Shown here: positions 52,884 to 61,352 of the stretch, one piece after another
Layout of the letters: each line of letters opens with the position of its first letter
Numbering within the stretch: position 1 is the stretch's first letter
DNA from: an uncultured Muribaculaceae bacterium
GTDB taxonomy: Bacteria; Bacteroidota; Bacteroidia; Bacteroidales; Muribaculaceae
Direction of reading: 5' to 3'
DNA: 64,000 bases
Assembly (NCBI GenBank): GCA_910586475.1
Contig: CAJUHM010000002.1
Coordinates: forward strand, 23,649 to 87,648
Notes under the pieces: generated by a model
Told to the model about the DNA's origin: nothing
The model's input: the letters and a program-made list of their open reading frames with translations, nothing else
Database searches by the model: none
Made by a program: the position numbers and the translations under genes

Positions 52884-53381
52884 TTATCTGGAGATTGAGG
52901 AAGTTCGTTGAAGATAGATCTGGCGGACAGTGCGTCGGCTGCGGCTAAGGATCACTCGGATGTTGGCTTCGGTCAGTCCTGTGCGCTCGGCAATGGCGTC
53001 GAGCTCGAATCCGTCGCGGTCGCGCATGATCATGATTTCAAAGTCGCGTTCCGACAGGGATTGAATCATGATCCGGCGGATCTCCTCGTAGAGCTCGCTG
53101 ACAGACTCTGCCTGACCGCAGGCTGCGGTTCCGAAGTCGGATTCTGTAAGCGGATCGGTCGGCCTGCGCTGGCGCAGCGCGTCGATGCAGGTGTTTCTCA
53201 TTGCTGTCATCATGACGCCTTCGTTGGTTTCGCCTTTCCGCCATAGCTTGACAAATGTTTCCTGCAAGGCGTCAGAGGCGTCTTCGTGGTTGCCGAGAAG
53301 GCGTCGTCCCGCTGCCAAGAGCCTTGGCCGCAGTCGCTCGAAGATTGCTGTCACTGAGTTGTCGGTTGAAACTTTTGCCAT
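52884..53381 (-). CDS. ECF-type RNA polymerase sigma factor
   Basis: This 165-residue sigma factor has region 2 (NHEDASDALQETFVKLWRK, binding the -10-like element) and region 4 (FELDAIAERTGLTEANIRVILSRSRR, a helix-turn-helix). No region 3 is present, as in extracytoplasmic-function sigma factors. It is first in a leftward operon with the putative anti-sigma factor, a DUF6108-like protein and two paralogous barrels. I see no standard TAnnTTTG promoter upstream, which fits autoregulation by a non-vegetative promoter. Confidence 0.93.
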   Translation of the reverse strand: MAKVSTDNSVTAIFERLRPRLLAAGRRLLGNHEDASDALQETFVKLWRKGETNEGVMMTAMRNTCIDALRQRRPTDPLTESDFGTAACGQAESVSELYEEIRRIMIQSLSERDFEIMIMRDRDGFELDAIAERTGLTEANIRVILSRSRRTVRQIYLQRTSSISR

Positions 53382-53468
53382 TGGAGCGTTCTTTCGGTTT
53401 TGTCTGTTGGCGGAACGTGCCGAGAGTCGGATAATGAATCGCTGTGTCTGTCTTATATACGAACAGAA

Positions 53469-53493
53469 AGGCCGAAATGCAACATTCCGGCCT
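53469..53493 (-). terminator. Hairpin terminator after TSCPD gene
   Basis: AGGCC and GGCCT with inner AAT/ATT pairing enclose a short loop. On the minus strand it is followed by TTCTGTT. It separates the TSCPD-gene operon from the sigma-factor gene. Confidence 0.5.
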
Positions 53494-53505
53494 AAAAATT
53501 TTTTC

Positions 53506-53537
53506 AGACCACATTCGCCAATATTCTTGACGGGGTC
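53506..53537. repeat. Short dispersed repeat, copy C
   Basis: AGACC followed by ACATTCGCCAATATTCTTGA and CGGGGTC. The segment TTCGCCAATATT-TTGACG is shared, with one gap and one mismatch, with 58985-59003. The right arm CGGGGTC would pair with the GACCCCG found in the other copies, so the left arm here seems decayed. It lies between two leftward genes. Confidence 0.5.
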
Positions 53538-53562
53538 AAATAAAAGTGCAATGCGCTTAAAT

Positions 53563-53826
53563 TCAGTCGGCGTTCATCTCTCCGATCGAGGCGAGCGCGC
53601 ATGCCAGCTGGTCGGGACATGATGTCGGGCGGTTGCCGCATCGCACTCCTTTAAGCTTTCCGATGACCTCATCGGGGCTGAGTCCTTTGACAAGGCGTCC
53701 GATGCCCTGAAGGTTGCCGTTGCATCCGCCGTTGAATCTCACATCTTCGATAAGCCCGGTTGCCGGATTGATTTCAATGTCTATAAGTTTTGAACAGGTT
53801 CCTTCTGTCTTATACTGGAATTTCAT
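53563..53826 (-). CDS. TSCPD-domain protein (TIGR03905-like)
   Basis: This 87-residue protein starts at 53826 (MKFQYKTEGTCSKLIDIE). A longer frame to 53871 would overlap the neighbour's end and has no family support. Features are GGCNGNLQGIGRLVKGL and the final GVRCGNRPTSCPDQLACAL, giving the TSCPD motif and conserved cysteines. The domain occurs at the end of some class II ribonucleotide reductases and alone, with unclear function. It is the last gene of a leftward operon. Confidence 0.88.
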   Translation of the reverse strand: MKFQYKTEGTCSKLIDIEINPATGLIEDVRFNGGCNGNLQGIGRLVKGLSPDEVIGKLKGVRCGNRPTSCPDQLACALASIGEMNAD

Positions 53827-53837
53827 GTCTCTGTGTT

Positions 53838-54356
53838 TTATTGATTGGTTGATATTGAGGTGACAACCCATTTCGAGGCTCCGCGCCAGGGCAGGGTCGC
53901 ATAAAACTTCTCATAGTGAAGCGTGACCGGAATCCGCTGTCCCTGAAACTCCTGAAGTCTGTGGGCCAGCGATTCATCCGCAATGGTGAACTGTTCGGGA
54001 TGGGAGTAGACTTTGGTCGTATCCGCAAGCGCGTCGATCGCAACAACCTGGGCTTCATAGGTCTTGAACACGAGTCCGCGTTTTTCGACATTGACAATGT
54101 AGACGCGCATTATCGCGTCGACTGCGTAGGCCGAACAGTAGCGAAGATAGAATGCTGCAGCGAGAATGGCCACACCGATCACTCCAGTCCATATCATGGC
54201 TTTTCTCAGTCTGTGGCGACTGTTTTTCTCTTCCGCGTTGCCGTTTGCGGAGCCATTTCCCGTTGCCGGCTGGAAATCTATGACATTTTTGCCGGAAACG
54301 TTTTCGTCCGGTTCTTCGTCAGAAAGGAAGTAGTCTGGTCTGTCGTCGTCAAGCAT
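53838..54356 (-). CDS. Membrane-anchored hypothetical protein
   Basis: This 172-residue protein has an acidic, low-complexity cytoplasmic N-terminus (1-50), one membrane segment (about 55-74, WTGVIGVAILAAAFYLRY) and a periplasmic beta-rich domain with YIVNVEKRGLVFKTYEAQ and IPVTLHYEKFYATLPWRGAS. This pattern recurs in Bacteroidales as a conserved unknown. It begins 12 bases after the flippase-like gene and ends 11 bases before the TSCPD start. Confidence 0.75.
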   Translation of the reverse strand: MLDDDRPDYFLSDEEPDENVSGKNVIDFQPATGNGSANGNAEEKNSRHRLRKAMIWTGVIGVAILAAAFYLRYCSAYAVDAIMRVYIVNVEKRGLVFKTYEAQVVAIDALADTTKVYSHPEQFTIADESLAHRLQEFQGQRIPVTLHYEKFYATLPWRGASKWVVTSISTNQ

Positions 54357-54368
54357 CTTGATATGTGA

Positions 54369-55442
54369 TTATTGTTTCTTCAGGCGATGGCGCTGGCGTC
54401 CGATCGCAATTGAGATGAATGTGAAAAGTCCGAGTGCAATGAGAAGGAGGGTCTGAGTGCCCATGACGAGGTTGGCGAATGTGGCGGACAATTCCGGAGT
54501 GAGACCGGATATGTCGGACGAATAAAGGCTGATTCCGAAAATAATGGCCCATTGCCAGGGGCCGATTCCGCCGTTCGACGGAACGCCCATCGACAGGCTT
54601 GAGAAGACAAAGCAGAGAAGCACGGCGATAATCCCGTGGACTTTCACCAGTTCGGCTGTTTCCGGAAATGCGAAAAATGCGGAATAGAGTTGTGTGAAGT
54701 AGCATCCCCAGAGCAGCAGTGTCAGTATGAGCCAGCGGAAGCGGCCTTTCATTGTTGCGACAACCGCGAAGCCCGACCAGAGTCCGCGGCAGAAGCCTAT
54801 GACGGCTTTGACCGGCCGCGTGTCCCGCCACCGGTTGAAAAGAGCCCATAGCAGCAATAGCCCGAGAATGGCAGCAGCCCATGTCCAGGGCGAAGTCAGC
54901 AGGGCCGACAGCATTTCATATGTCTCTCTGTTCTGTGAAAGGTAGGTTGTCAGCTGCGGACCTGCGAGAATGAAGGTCACCAGAGCGAGGAGCCCGACCG
55001 TCACTGTGTCCGCGAGCCTGTCGGCGACCATAGATCCGAAGACTTTGTCGAACGGGGCAGACTGACGCTGGGCTATGTAGCTTGTGCGCCAGAGTTCTCC
55101 CAGCCGCGGAAAAACAAGGTTGACGGCATAGGTGCCGAAAATACTGAGCACAACAGGGTAGAGACCGATTCGGATTCCGATCGCCTCAAGCTGAATGCGC
55201 CATCTCATCGCTCTGACAACATGCGACACGATGCTTATGCACAGCGTCAGCCAGATCCATTGCCAGCGGCAGTTGTCGCGGATTGTCGTGATCATGGTCG
55301 CGAAATCCATCTGCGCGAACAGAATCCAGCAGAGGCCGATCGAGATGATCATGGGAACTCCGTAGCGCAATAGTTTTTTTGCCAACGGTTGTTTCCCGTC
55401 ATCTTTTCGGGCGGGGCGTTTATTGGTGTCTGCTTCTGTCAT
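54369..55442 (-). CDS. Lysylphosphatidylglycerol synthase-type transmembrane protein (YbhN/UPF0104)
   Basis: This 357-residue inner-membrane protein has about eight membrane segments. It shows the family features of the flippase-like part of MprF/AglD: AMRWRIQLEAIG, FPRLGELWRTSYIA and a late MGVPSNGGIGPWQWA. It lacks the soluble lysyl transferase domain of full MprF, so lipid translocation is the more likely role. The -7 box at 55471 drives an operon of this gene, the membrane unknown and the TSCPD gene. Confidence 0.9.
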   Translation of the reverse strand: MTEADTNKRPARKDDGKQPLAKKLLRYGVPMIISIGLCWILFAQMDFATMITTIRDNCRWQWIWLTLCISIVSHVVRAMRWRIQLEAIGIRIGLYPVVLSIFGTYAVNLVFPRLGELWRTSYIAQRQSAPFDKVFGSMVADRLADTVTVGLLALVTFILAGPQLTTYLSQNRETYEMLSALLTSPWTWAAAILGLLLLWALFNRWRDTRPVKAVIGFCRGLWSGFAVVATMKGRFRWLILTLLLWGCYFTQLYSAFFAFPETAELVKVHGIIAVLLCFVFSSLSMGVPSNGGIGPWQWAIIFGISLYSSDISGLTPELSATFANLVMGTQTLLLIALGLFTFISIAIGRQRHRLKKQ

Positions 55443-55470
55443 TGGTGAATTTGAGTGGAAATTATTGCTG

Positions 55471-55478
55471 CAAAGATA
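55471..55478 (-). promoter_or_regulatory. -7 box of YbhN-like operon
   Basis: On the minus strand TATCTTTG matches TAnnTTTG fully, 28 bases before the start codon. No clear -33 box is visible. Confidence 0.45.
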
Positions 55479-55503
55479 CGAAAAACTTTTCGACGGTAGG
55501 CTA

Positions 55504-56418
55504 TCACTTCTTTTCGCGGTAGGCTCCGGAATTGTAGTGCTTCCTCAGTCGGTCGGTGAACTGATAGTTTTTCAGACCCCACCGCGGTGCGATCAGCAGT
55601 TCGTCGGGCGACTGCGAGACGAACCGTTCTATTGCTATGTCGGGGCGCAGACGGTCAATGATCCGGCAGCAGAGCGAAAGATATTCGTCGACATCGAATG
55701 TCCTGACGCTTATTTCTCCCGAATTGACCTGACGGGCAAGGCGCGTTCCGCGTATGAGCTGAAGCTGATGACACTTGACGATGTCGACCGGAAGAGCGTT
55801 GACGGCGTCGATGGTCTCCATGATCTCCTTTTCGCTTTCGCCAGGCAACCCCATGATCAGATGGAGACCCACCGGAAGACCTGCCTCACTGGTTCGTTCG
55901 ACTGCCCGGACCGTGTCGGCCCATGTGTGACATCGGTTGACTGTCTCGAGAGTCCGGTCGTTGGAAGTCTCGGCACCGTATTCGATCATGACGAAACTGT
56001 TCCGTGACAGCTCTCGGAGATGTTCGAGCAGATCATCTGCCATGCAGTCGGGGCGTGTTCCGATGATAAGACCGTCAACACCGTCGACCTCAAGAGCCTG
56101 ACGGAAAAGTTCGGCCAGATGGGGTGTCGAACTGTTTGTGGCCGTATAGCTTTGGAAGTAGGCGAGATAGCGCATTGTCGGATATTTGCCGGCAAAAAAA
56201 CGTTTTCCCTCCTCCAGTTGTTCGGCAACCGGACGCGTTGCGCCTGCGAAGGCCGGCGAAAACGACTGGTTGTTGCAGTAGGTGCATCCCCCGGTTCCCT
56301 TCCTCCCGTCGCGGTTAGGACATGAAAGCCCGGCATTGACTGAAATTTTCTGGTGCTTTCCCGAAAGAAAACGTGAGATGAAGGTTGCGAAATCGTCGTG
56401 TTGACCGAGTCGGTTCAT
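55504..56418 (-). CDS. Radical SAM protein, TIGR01212/YhcC family
   Basis: This 304-residue protein carries the iron-sulfur cysteines Cys33, Cys45 and Cys48 (LSCPNRDGRKGTGGCTYC), an unusual wide first gap that defines the YhcC/TIGR01212 group. Other conserved segments are YFQSYTATNSSTPHLAELFR and GLPGESEKEIMETID. The reaction is not established. It lies six bases after aroC in the same direction and is probably cotranscribed with aroC and ybaK. Confidence 0.93.
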   Translation of the reverse strand: MNRLGQHDDFATFISRFLSGKHQKISVNAGLSCPNRDGRKGTGGCTYCNNQSFSPAFAGATRPVAEQLEEGKRFFAGKYPTMRYLAYFQSYTATNSSTPHLAELFRQALEVDGVDGLIIGTRPDCMADDLLEHLRELSRNSFVMIEYGAETSNDRTLETVNRCHTWADTVRAVERTSEAGLPVGLHLIMGLPGESEKEIMETIDAVNALPVDIVKCHQLQLIRGTRLARQVNSGEISVRTFDVDEYLSLCCRIIDRLRPDIAIERFVSQSPDELLIAPRWGLKNYQFTDRLRKHYNSGAYREKK

Positions 56419-56424
56419 TATTTG

Positions 56425-57501
56425 TCAGAGTCTGGTTGTACGGTTTTTTAGAAATGCGTCGAGAATAACCATTGCGGTCATGGCTTCGACAATCGGGACT
56501 GCGCGGGGAAGAACGCATGGATCGTGGCGACCGCGTGCTTGAAGCTGAGTTGGCCGCCCGGTGTCGTCTGTCGTGTCAACCCGACGAAGAAGCGTTGCCA
56601 CTGGCTTGAATGCGACTCTGAAATAGATGTCCGATCCGTTGGATATTCCTCCCTGGATGCCTCCGGAGTGGTTTGTGGCGGTCGTGATGCCTCCGTTGCC
56701 GTCAGGAATGAATGTGTCGGCCATCTCGCTTCCGAGCGATCCGCAGCCGTCGAACCCCATTCCGTAGTCGAACCCTTTGGCCGCAGGTATCGAGAGCATC
56801 GCTGCGGCGAGCCGGCTCTGGAGTTTGTCGAAGAGCGGTTCGCCCAGTCCGGCCGGCACTCCGCTGACCACGCATGTGACGGTTCCTCCAATAGTGTCGC
56901 CCTTTTTCTTTACTTCTTTTATCAGTCGGATCATTTCTTCGGCCACATCTTTGTCGGGGCATCTCGCGTCGTTGTCATAGGCCGATGCGAGTGACATGGA
57001 CGAGTAGGGGAGGGGAGTGGTGACCGGACCGACACTCGACGTATAGGCGGCGACGGTGATGCCGTGTCTCGACAGGACCTGTCGCGCAAGCGCTCCGCCG
57101 ACAACGCGTGCGGCTGTCTCGCGTGCCGATGCGCGGCCGCCTCCGCGGTGGTCGCGCATTCCGTATTTCATCGTGTAGGTCATGTCGGCGTGCGACGGAC
57201 GCCAGATATGTCTCATCTCCTCATAGTCCTTCGAGTGTTGGTCGGTGTTGGCTATCGTGAAACCTATCGGCGTGCCGGTCGTCTTACCCTCGAAGATTCC
57301 CGAGAGGAAGGTGACACGGTCGTTCTCCTGCCGTCCGGTGACAATCGCCGACTGTCCGGGACGCCGGCGATCCAGTTCCTGCTGAACCGCTTTTATGTCG
57401 ACCTCGAGTCCCGCAGGCATCCCGTCGATGATTCCGCCGAGTGCGGGCCCATGCGACTCGCCGAAGGTCGTCAGCCTGAAGATCTCTCCGAAGCTGTTCA
57501 T
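56425..57501 (-). CDS. aroC: Chorismate synthase
   Basis: This 358-residue cytoplasmic enzyme uses reduced FMN to make chorismate from EPSP, the last common step toward aromatic compounds. The start [19 protein letters not shown] is the family signature; [31 protein letters not shown] and [13 protein letters not shown] complete it. The start overlaps the ybaK stop by four bases. Confidence 0.98.
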   Translation of the reverse strand: MNSFGEIFRLTTFGESHGPALGGIIDGMPAGLEVDIKAVQQELDRRRPGQSAIVTGRQENDRVTFLSGIFEGKTTGTPIGFTIANTDQHSKDYEEMRHIWRPSHADMTYTMKYGMRDHRGGGRASARETAARVVGGALARQVLSRHGITVAAYTSSVGPVTTPLPYSSMSLASAYDNDARCPDKDVAEEMIRLIKEVKKKGDTIGGTVTCVVSGVPAGLGEPLFDKLQSRLAAAMLSIPAAKGFDYGMGFDGCGSLGSEMADTFIPDGNGGITTATNHSGGIQGGISNGSDIYFRVAFKPVATLLRRVDTTDDTGRPTQLQARGRHDPCVLPRAVPIVEAMTAMVILDAFLKNRTTRL

Positions 57502-58007
57502 GATTCTTCCTCCTCCTCGTCAGGGGTGGAGACAATGTCGGCGACCGTGGCCCCGACATAGCCGATCAGATCCTGCGGATTGATCTCAAGCTGCAGACCG
57601 CGGACTCCCGCGCTGACATAGACCACCGGAAAGTCAGTGGCTGTCGTGTGGAAAAACGTCGGAAACGTTTTTTTCATTCCGATGGGCGAACAGCCGCCCC
57701 GTATGTAGCCTGTCAGCGGAAGAAGCTCTTTCATCGCGATCAGTTCCGCTTTCTTGTCGCCAGCCACTCTGGCGGCTTTCTTCAGGTCGATCTCGCGGTC
57801 TCCGGGAAGAACGCAGACAAAATGGCCGGTCCTTTCGCCGTGGAGCACGATCGTCTTGAACACCTGCCTGATGTCTTCTCCGAGCGATTCTGCGACATGG
57901 TCTGCCGCAAGGTTGGTCTCGTCCACTTCATAGGGGACAAGCCGATAGTTTATTCCGGCGCGGTCGAGAAGACGCGCGGCATTGGTTTTCTGGATCTTAT
58001 TTCCCAT
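57498..58007 (-). CDS. ybaK: Cys-tRNA(Pro)/Cys-tRNA(Cys) deacylase
   Basis: This 169-residue editing protein hydrolyses Cys-tRNA(Pro) made in error by prolyl-tRNA synthetase. It shows the YbaK/ProX fold with [20 protein letters not shown], catalytic lysine region [15 protein letters not shown] and [14 protein letters not shown]. It is first in an operon with aroC and the radical SAM gene, under the promoter at 58041-58071. The acidic end (TPDEEEEES) is a local feature. Confidence 0.94.
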   Translation of the reverse strand: MGNKIQKTNAARLLDRAGINYRLVPYEVDETNLAADHVAESLGEDIRQVFKTIVLHGERTGHFVCVLPGDREIDLKKAARVAGDKKAELIAMKELLPLTGYIRGGCSPIGMKKTFPTFFHTTATDFPVVYVSAGVRGLQLEINPQDLIGYVGATVADIVSTPDEEEEES

Positions 58008-58040
58008 AATTCACTAATGAGGGCAAAGGGGGTTGTTTTG

Positions 58041-58071
58041 CAAAGTTAATGCTTTTGTTCAACAATTGAAA
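58041..58071 (-). promoter_or_regulatory. Promoter of ybaK-aroC-radical SAM operon
   Basis: On the minus strand TTTC (58068-58071), a 19-base spacer and TAACTTTG (58041-58048) match the consensus with one -33 mismatch. The start codon is 34 bases downstream. Confidence 0.6.
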
Positions 58072-58183
58072 GATTGCCGGTGTTATATGATATGTAGTTG
58101 CTGAAAAATAACAGGCACTCTGATTTAATAACGGTTAATTCTCAACAAACACCAATAATACTATTCCCAAAATCCGTCAAACT

Positions 58184-58702
58184 ATGAAAAAGTTTTTCCT
58201 TTGTCTGATTGCCTTGTTAGGCATCACTGCAGGCGCAAGTGCGCAGAAAGCCAACTTCACTTTCGGCTACGGCGGTTACACGGCTATGGATGCCTGCGAC
58301 TATCACGATGGGCTCGGTAAGGTCAACACTGCCTGGGGCGCGTTGAATGTCGGCGTCAACTTCAAGGTGCTTCCCAACTTCTGGATCGGGCCGTCATACA
58401 CGTTCTCCAACAGTTCTTTCAAGCACTCCGATACGAACCTCTACTATCATGTCATCATGCTCAACGGCCGCTATGACTACTACCGCAACAGCATCGTGAC
58501 TCTTTATGCCCATCTTGGCCTTGGCGCGGATATAACCCATATCTCGCCTGAACACGGTGACAATATCAACAAAGGTTATTTTGCCTATCAGATTTCGCCA
58601 ATCGGTGCCGACGTGCCTCTGAGCCGTTCGTTCACTCTCTTCGGTGAGCTCGGATTCGGTGCGCAGGGTCTGTTGCAGGTCGGCGGTCGTCTCAGCTTCT
58701 GA
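58184..58702 (+). CDS. Small outer-membrane beta-barrel protein
   Basis: This 172-residue protein has a signal peptide (about 1-20, ending GASAQ) and eight or so short amphipathic strands, ending LLQVGGRLSF with a C-terminal Phe as in outer-membrane proteins of the OmpX/OmpA-barrel size class. No other motif identifies its ligand. No canonical promoter box is found in the 176-base gap upstream, which it shares with the divergent ybaK promoter. Confidence 0.85.
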   Translation: MKKFFLCLIALLGITAGASAQKANFTFGYGGYTAMDACDYHDGLGKVNTAWGALNVGVNFKVLPNFWIGPSYTFSNSSFKHSDTNLYYHVIMLNGRYDYYRNSIVTLYAHLGLGADITHISPEHGDNINKGYFAYQISPIGADVPLSRSFTLFGELGFGAQGLLQVGGRLSF

Positions 58703-58731
58703 TGATGTTTCATCTGAATGATGGATCCATT

Positions 58732-58968
58732 ATGAATGACCGACTTTCTTACGAAGAAAAAAAAGAGCTTCCCGATTCGGTCTACGGACTTCCTGAACGG
58801 AGAGAGTATCCTATGCCGGATGCCGCCCACGTGAGGGCTGCCGAAGCCTATTTCCGCTACTGTCCGGAGGATCTCCGACCGGAGCTTGCGCGTGCGATTC
58901 TTCAGCGTGCCCGTCAATTCGGTGTCGATGTGCAAAGCCCGACAGTCCTTTCCTATGCCGGAAAGTGA
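58732..58968 (+). CDS. Small hypothetical protein
   Basis: This protein has 78 residues from the ATG at 58732 (MNDRLSYEEKKELPDSVYGL). A longer frame reaches 58702 but would overlap the barrel stop. It is rich in charged and helical residues, with LPDSVYGLPERREYPMPDAAHVRAA split across a short proline-rich part, and has no signal peptide or membrane segment, so it is probably cytoplasmic. From memory similar short proteins occur near phage or host genes of Bacteroidales, but I cannot name a function. Confidence 0.6.
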   Translation: MNDRLSYEEKKELPDSVYGLPERREYPMPDAAHVRAAEAYFRYCPEDLRPELARAILQRARQFGVDVQSPTVLSYAGK

Positions 58969-58975
58969 ACACTTA

Positions 58976-59012
58976 GACCCCGTTCGCCAATATTTGTTGA
59001 CGTTTGGGCGAG
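58976..59012. repeat. Short dispersed repeat, copy B
   Basis: AGACCCCGTTCGCCAATATT, then TGTTGACG and TTTGGGCGAG. It shares TTCGCCAATATT and TTGACG with 53506-53537, and the AGACCCCGTT arm with the hairpin at 22684-22732. TTCGCCAA and TTGGGCGA can pair with one bulge. It lies in a convergent gap. Confidence 0.5.
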
Positions 59013-59035
59013 GCAAAAGTATCTCTTACAGAAAT

Positions 59036-59077
59036 AATGCGGTGTGCCGGAATTTACGAATTTCTGCACACCGCATT
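59036..59077 (-). terminator. Hairpin terminator between converging genes
   Basis: AATGCGGTGTGC and GCACACCGCATT form a perfect 12-base stem with an 18-base loop. On the minus strand it is followed by ATTTCTG, and on the plus strand by GTCTTAT. It fits the end of the leftward antiporter gene and could serve both directions. Confidence 0.65.
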
Positions 59078-59114
59078 GTCTTATCGTGGATTTCCATCTG
59101 TCCGTCCCTTCGGT

Positions 59115-61316
59115 TCAGAGGTCTATTTTTTTTGGGGCGCGTTTTCCTTTGACGATCCGTCGCTTCAGTTCGTGGAGACGGTTGAACTGCTTCATCAGGC
59201 GCGGCCAGATGACCGACGGAACACTCTCGACATTGGCGTTGATGGCGTCGCCGGTCGACGGAACGACTGCTTCTGCGCCGAATTGCTCCGGATAGACAAC
59301 GATGATGTTGTTCTGCGAGAAATATTTCCGCAGAAATTCCGGAAGCGATGCCATTGACGGGTCGTGGGAGACCGATGTCTGGCGAGCGGTGACTACCATA
59401 AACAGGTCGTCGTCGATAATCTTGTTGGCGAGAAGGACAATGTCGTCCCACTCCTCCATCAGCCGGTATTCGCGGCGGAAGCCGTAGCCTCCGTAATTGA
59501 GCACCGCCTCGATCGACCGACGGGTCGTTTCGGTCGTAAAGAAGACCGTGCGGCATCCGAGCTGGCGTCCCAGATTGCCGACGCATTTGACCCAGCGGAC
59601 GAATCCTGTCTCATATTCCGCCTTGTCGGGAACGGCGATGACAAGCCTGCGTATGGTGTTGATCGGGATGTAGCAGCGCGAAATGACGATCATGCGGTTT
59701 GTAGACTTGAGCAGCTGTGTCAGCTTCTCGCCGAAAAACGAGTCGATCACTGCCGTGCGGCGGTGGAGACCGATGACGACTTCGTTGATGTCGCGTTCCT
59801 CCATCGTGTTGAGCACGCCGGTGACAAAGTTGAGATCGTAGCGTTCGATTGTCTGGATCGGCACGTCAAGACTGGCAGCTGTCTGCTCGGCTGTGTCGAG
59901 CGACGCCTGTCCGACGGCGCGCGACGACGCCGAGTTGTCGTTTCTGACATGGAGGGCGAAGAAATGGTTGTGGCCTCCCGGCTTGAAATCGTGCATCATC
60001 ATCGAAAGCCCGACGAGTTCAGGCGCGCTTTTCGGATTGACGACCGGGATCAGCGTGTTGACGACTGTTTTCTGTCGCCTTGCCTCATGTTCGTCGACGG
60101 CCGGAACGTCCGAAAGAGTCATCAGTTTTAGTTTCTGTGCGGCCCGGGCAGTGCCGATCGATGAGACGGTGCAGGTCACCAGAATCATGACGATCGTTCC
60201 GTCGAGAACCGTCGAATTGAAAATTCCGATCCTGAAACCGATTGTGACAACGGCCAGTGCCACGGCTGTGTGGGCGTTGGAAAGCTGATACATGATCGAC
60301 CTCTCGACCGGCTGCATTCTGAATATCTTCTGTGTCAGGAATGCTGCGAGCCATTTTCCGGCCATAGCCGTCAGGCTCATGACGGCAGCGACATAGAGCG
60401 AGTCCCAGCCGGCAAAAAGAGCGCCGATATTGATCATCATTCCGACTCCGATAAGGAAATAGGGGATGAAAAGCGCGTTGCCGACGAACTCTATCCGGCC
60501 CATGAGCGACGAGCGCGCCGGTATGAACCGGTTCAACACAATGCCGGCGAAGAACGCTCCGAAGACGCCCTCCAGTCCGACCCAGGCGGCTGTTTCGGCT
60601 GCGAGGAAGACCATTGCAAGGATATAGACAAACTGCGGGATCGCATCCTTGTAGCGTTTGAAAAACCATCGGGTCACCCGCGGATAGATGTAGACGACCG
60701 ACAGGCAGTAGACAATCAGCCCTCCAAGCAGCCTGGCTATCGCAAGAATGCCCAGATGGCCCTCGCTCGCGACGCTGATCGTTCCGGCAAGCACAAGCAG
60801 CGAGCCTAAGACCGTGAAAATCGTGCCGGCCACTGCTATGACGACCGCTCGGTTTGTCGTAAGCCCGAATCGTGAGACGATCGGGTAGGAGAGCAGCGTG
60901 TGGGCCGCGAACATCGACGCAAGCAGAATCGAGGTCAGGAAGTCGAAGTGGAGAAACGTGGCCCCCGAGATTGCACCGACAATGAGCGGAACAACAAACG
61001 TGAACAGGCCGAACACGATTCCTCGTTTGAAATTACGCTTCAGATGATACATGTCGATCTCGACCCCGGCCAGAAACATCAGGTAGAGGATGCCGACCGA
61101 GCCGAAAACCTCGAAACTCATGTCGCGCGCCAGTACGTTGAATCCGTATGGGCCGACGATCATTCCCGCGATGATCATTCCGATCACATGCGGAATCTTG
61201 AGCCTGCTAAGAAGCATCGGCACCAGAAGGATTATGGCCAGCACGATCAGGAAGATCAGTACTGGCGACGAAACCAACGGATGGATTGCCGGAATGCCGA
61301 TGGATAGGGGTGTCAT
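59115..61316 (-). CDS. Cation:proton antiporter (CPA2) with universal-stress-like C-terminus
   Basis: This 733-residue inner-membrane protein has an N-terminal antiporter domain of about twelve segments (about 10-400) with VIGMIIAGMIVGPYGFNVL and FLAGVEIDMYHLKRNFKRG. The C-terminal 320 residues are soluble and resemble tandem universal-stress-protein domains (DFKPGGHNHFFALHVRND and later MVVTARQTSVSHDPSM), which may sense nucleotides. It probably exchanges Na+ or K+ for protons. It lies 36 bases after asd but with its own terminator. Confidence 0.9.
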   Translation of the reverse strand: MTPLSIGIPAIHPLVSSPVLIFLIVLAIILLVPMLLSRLKIPHVIGMIIAGMIVGPYGFNVLARDMSFEVFGSVGILYLMFLAGVEIDMYHLKRNFKRGIVFGLFTFVVPLIVGAISGATFLHFDFLTSILLASMFAAHTLLSYPIVSRFGLTTNRAVVIAVAGTIFTVLGSLLVLAGTISVASEGHLGILAIARLLGGLIVYCLSVVYIYPRVTRWFFKRYKDAIPQFVYILAMVFLAAETAAWVGLEGVFGAFFAGIVLNRFIPARSSLMGRIEFVGNALFIPYFLIGVGMMINIGALFAGWDSLYVAAVMSLTAMAGKWLAAFLTQKIFRMQPVERSIMYQLSNAHTAVALAVVTIGFRIGIFNSTVLDGTIVMILVTCTVSSIGTARAAQKLKLMTLSDVPAVDEHEARRQKTVVNTLIPVVNPKSAPELVGLSMMMHDFKPGGHNHFFALHVRNDNSASSRAVGQASLDTAEQTAASLDVPIQTIERYDLNFVTGVLNTMEERDINEVVIGLHRRTAVIDSFFGEKLTQLLKSTNRMIVISRCYIPINTIRRLVIAVPDKAEYETGFVRWVKCVGNLGRQLGCRTVFFTTETTRRSIEAVLNYGGYGFRREYRLMEEWDDIVLLANKIIDDDLFMVVTARQTSVSHDPSMASLPEFLRKYFSQNNIIVVYPEQFGAEAVVPSTGDAINANVESVPSVIWPRLMKQFNRLHELKRRIVKGKRAPKKIDL

Positions 61317-61352
61317 GCGGGCGATGGCGCTATGGAGAAAAATCGTGGAATC

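Noticed and set aside
53827..53871. N-terminal extension of the TSCPD protein
   Set aside because: It overlaps the end of the upstream gene and adds residues without family likeness; the ATG at 53826 gives a normal start.
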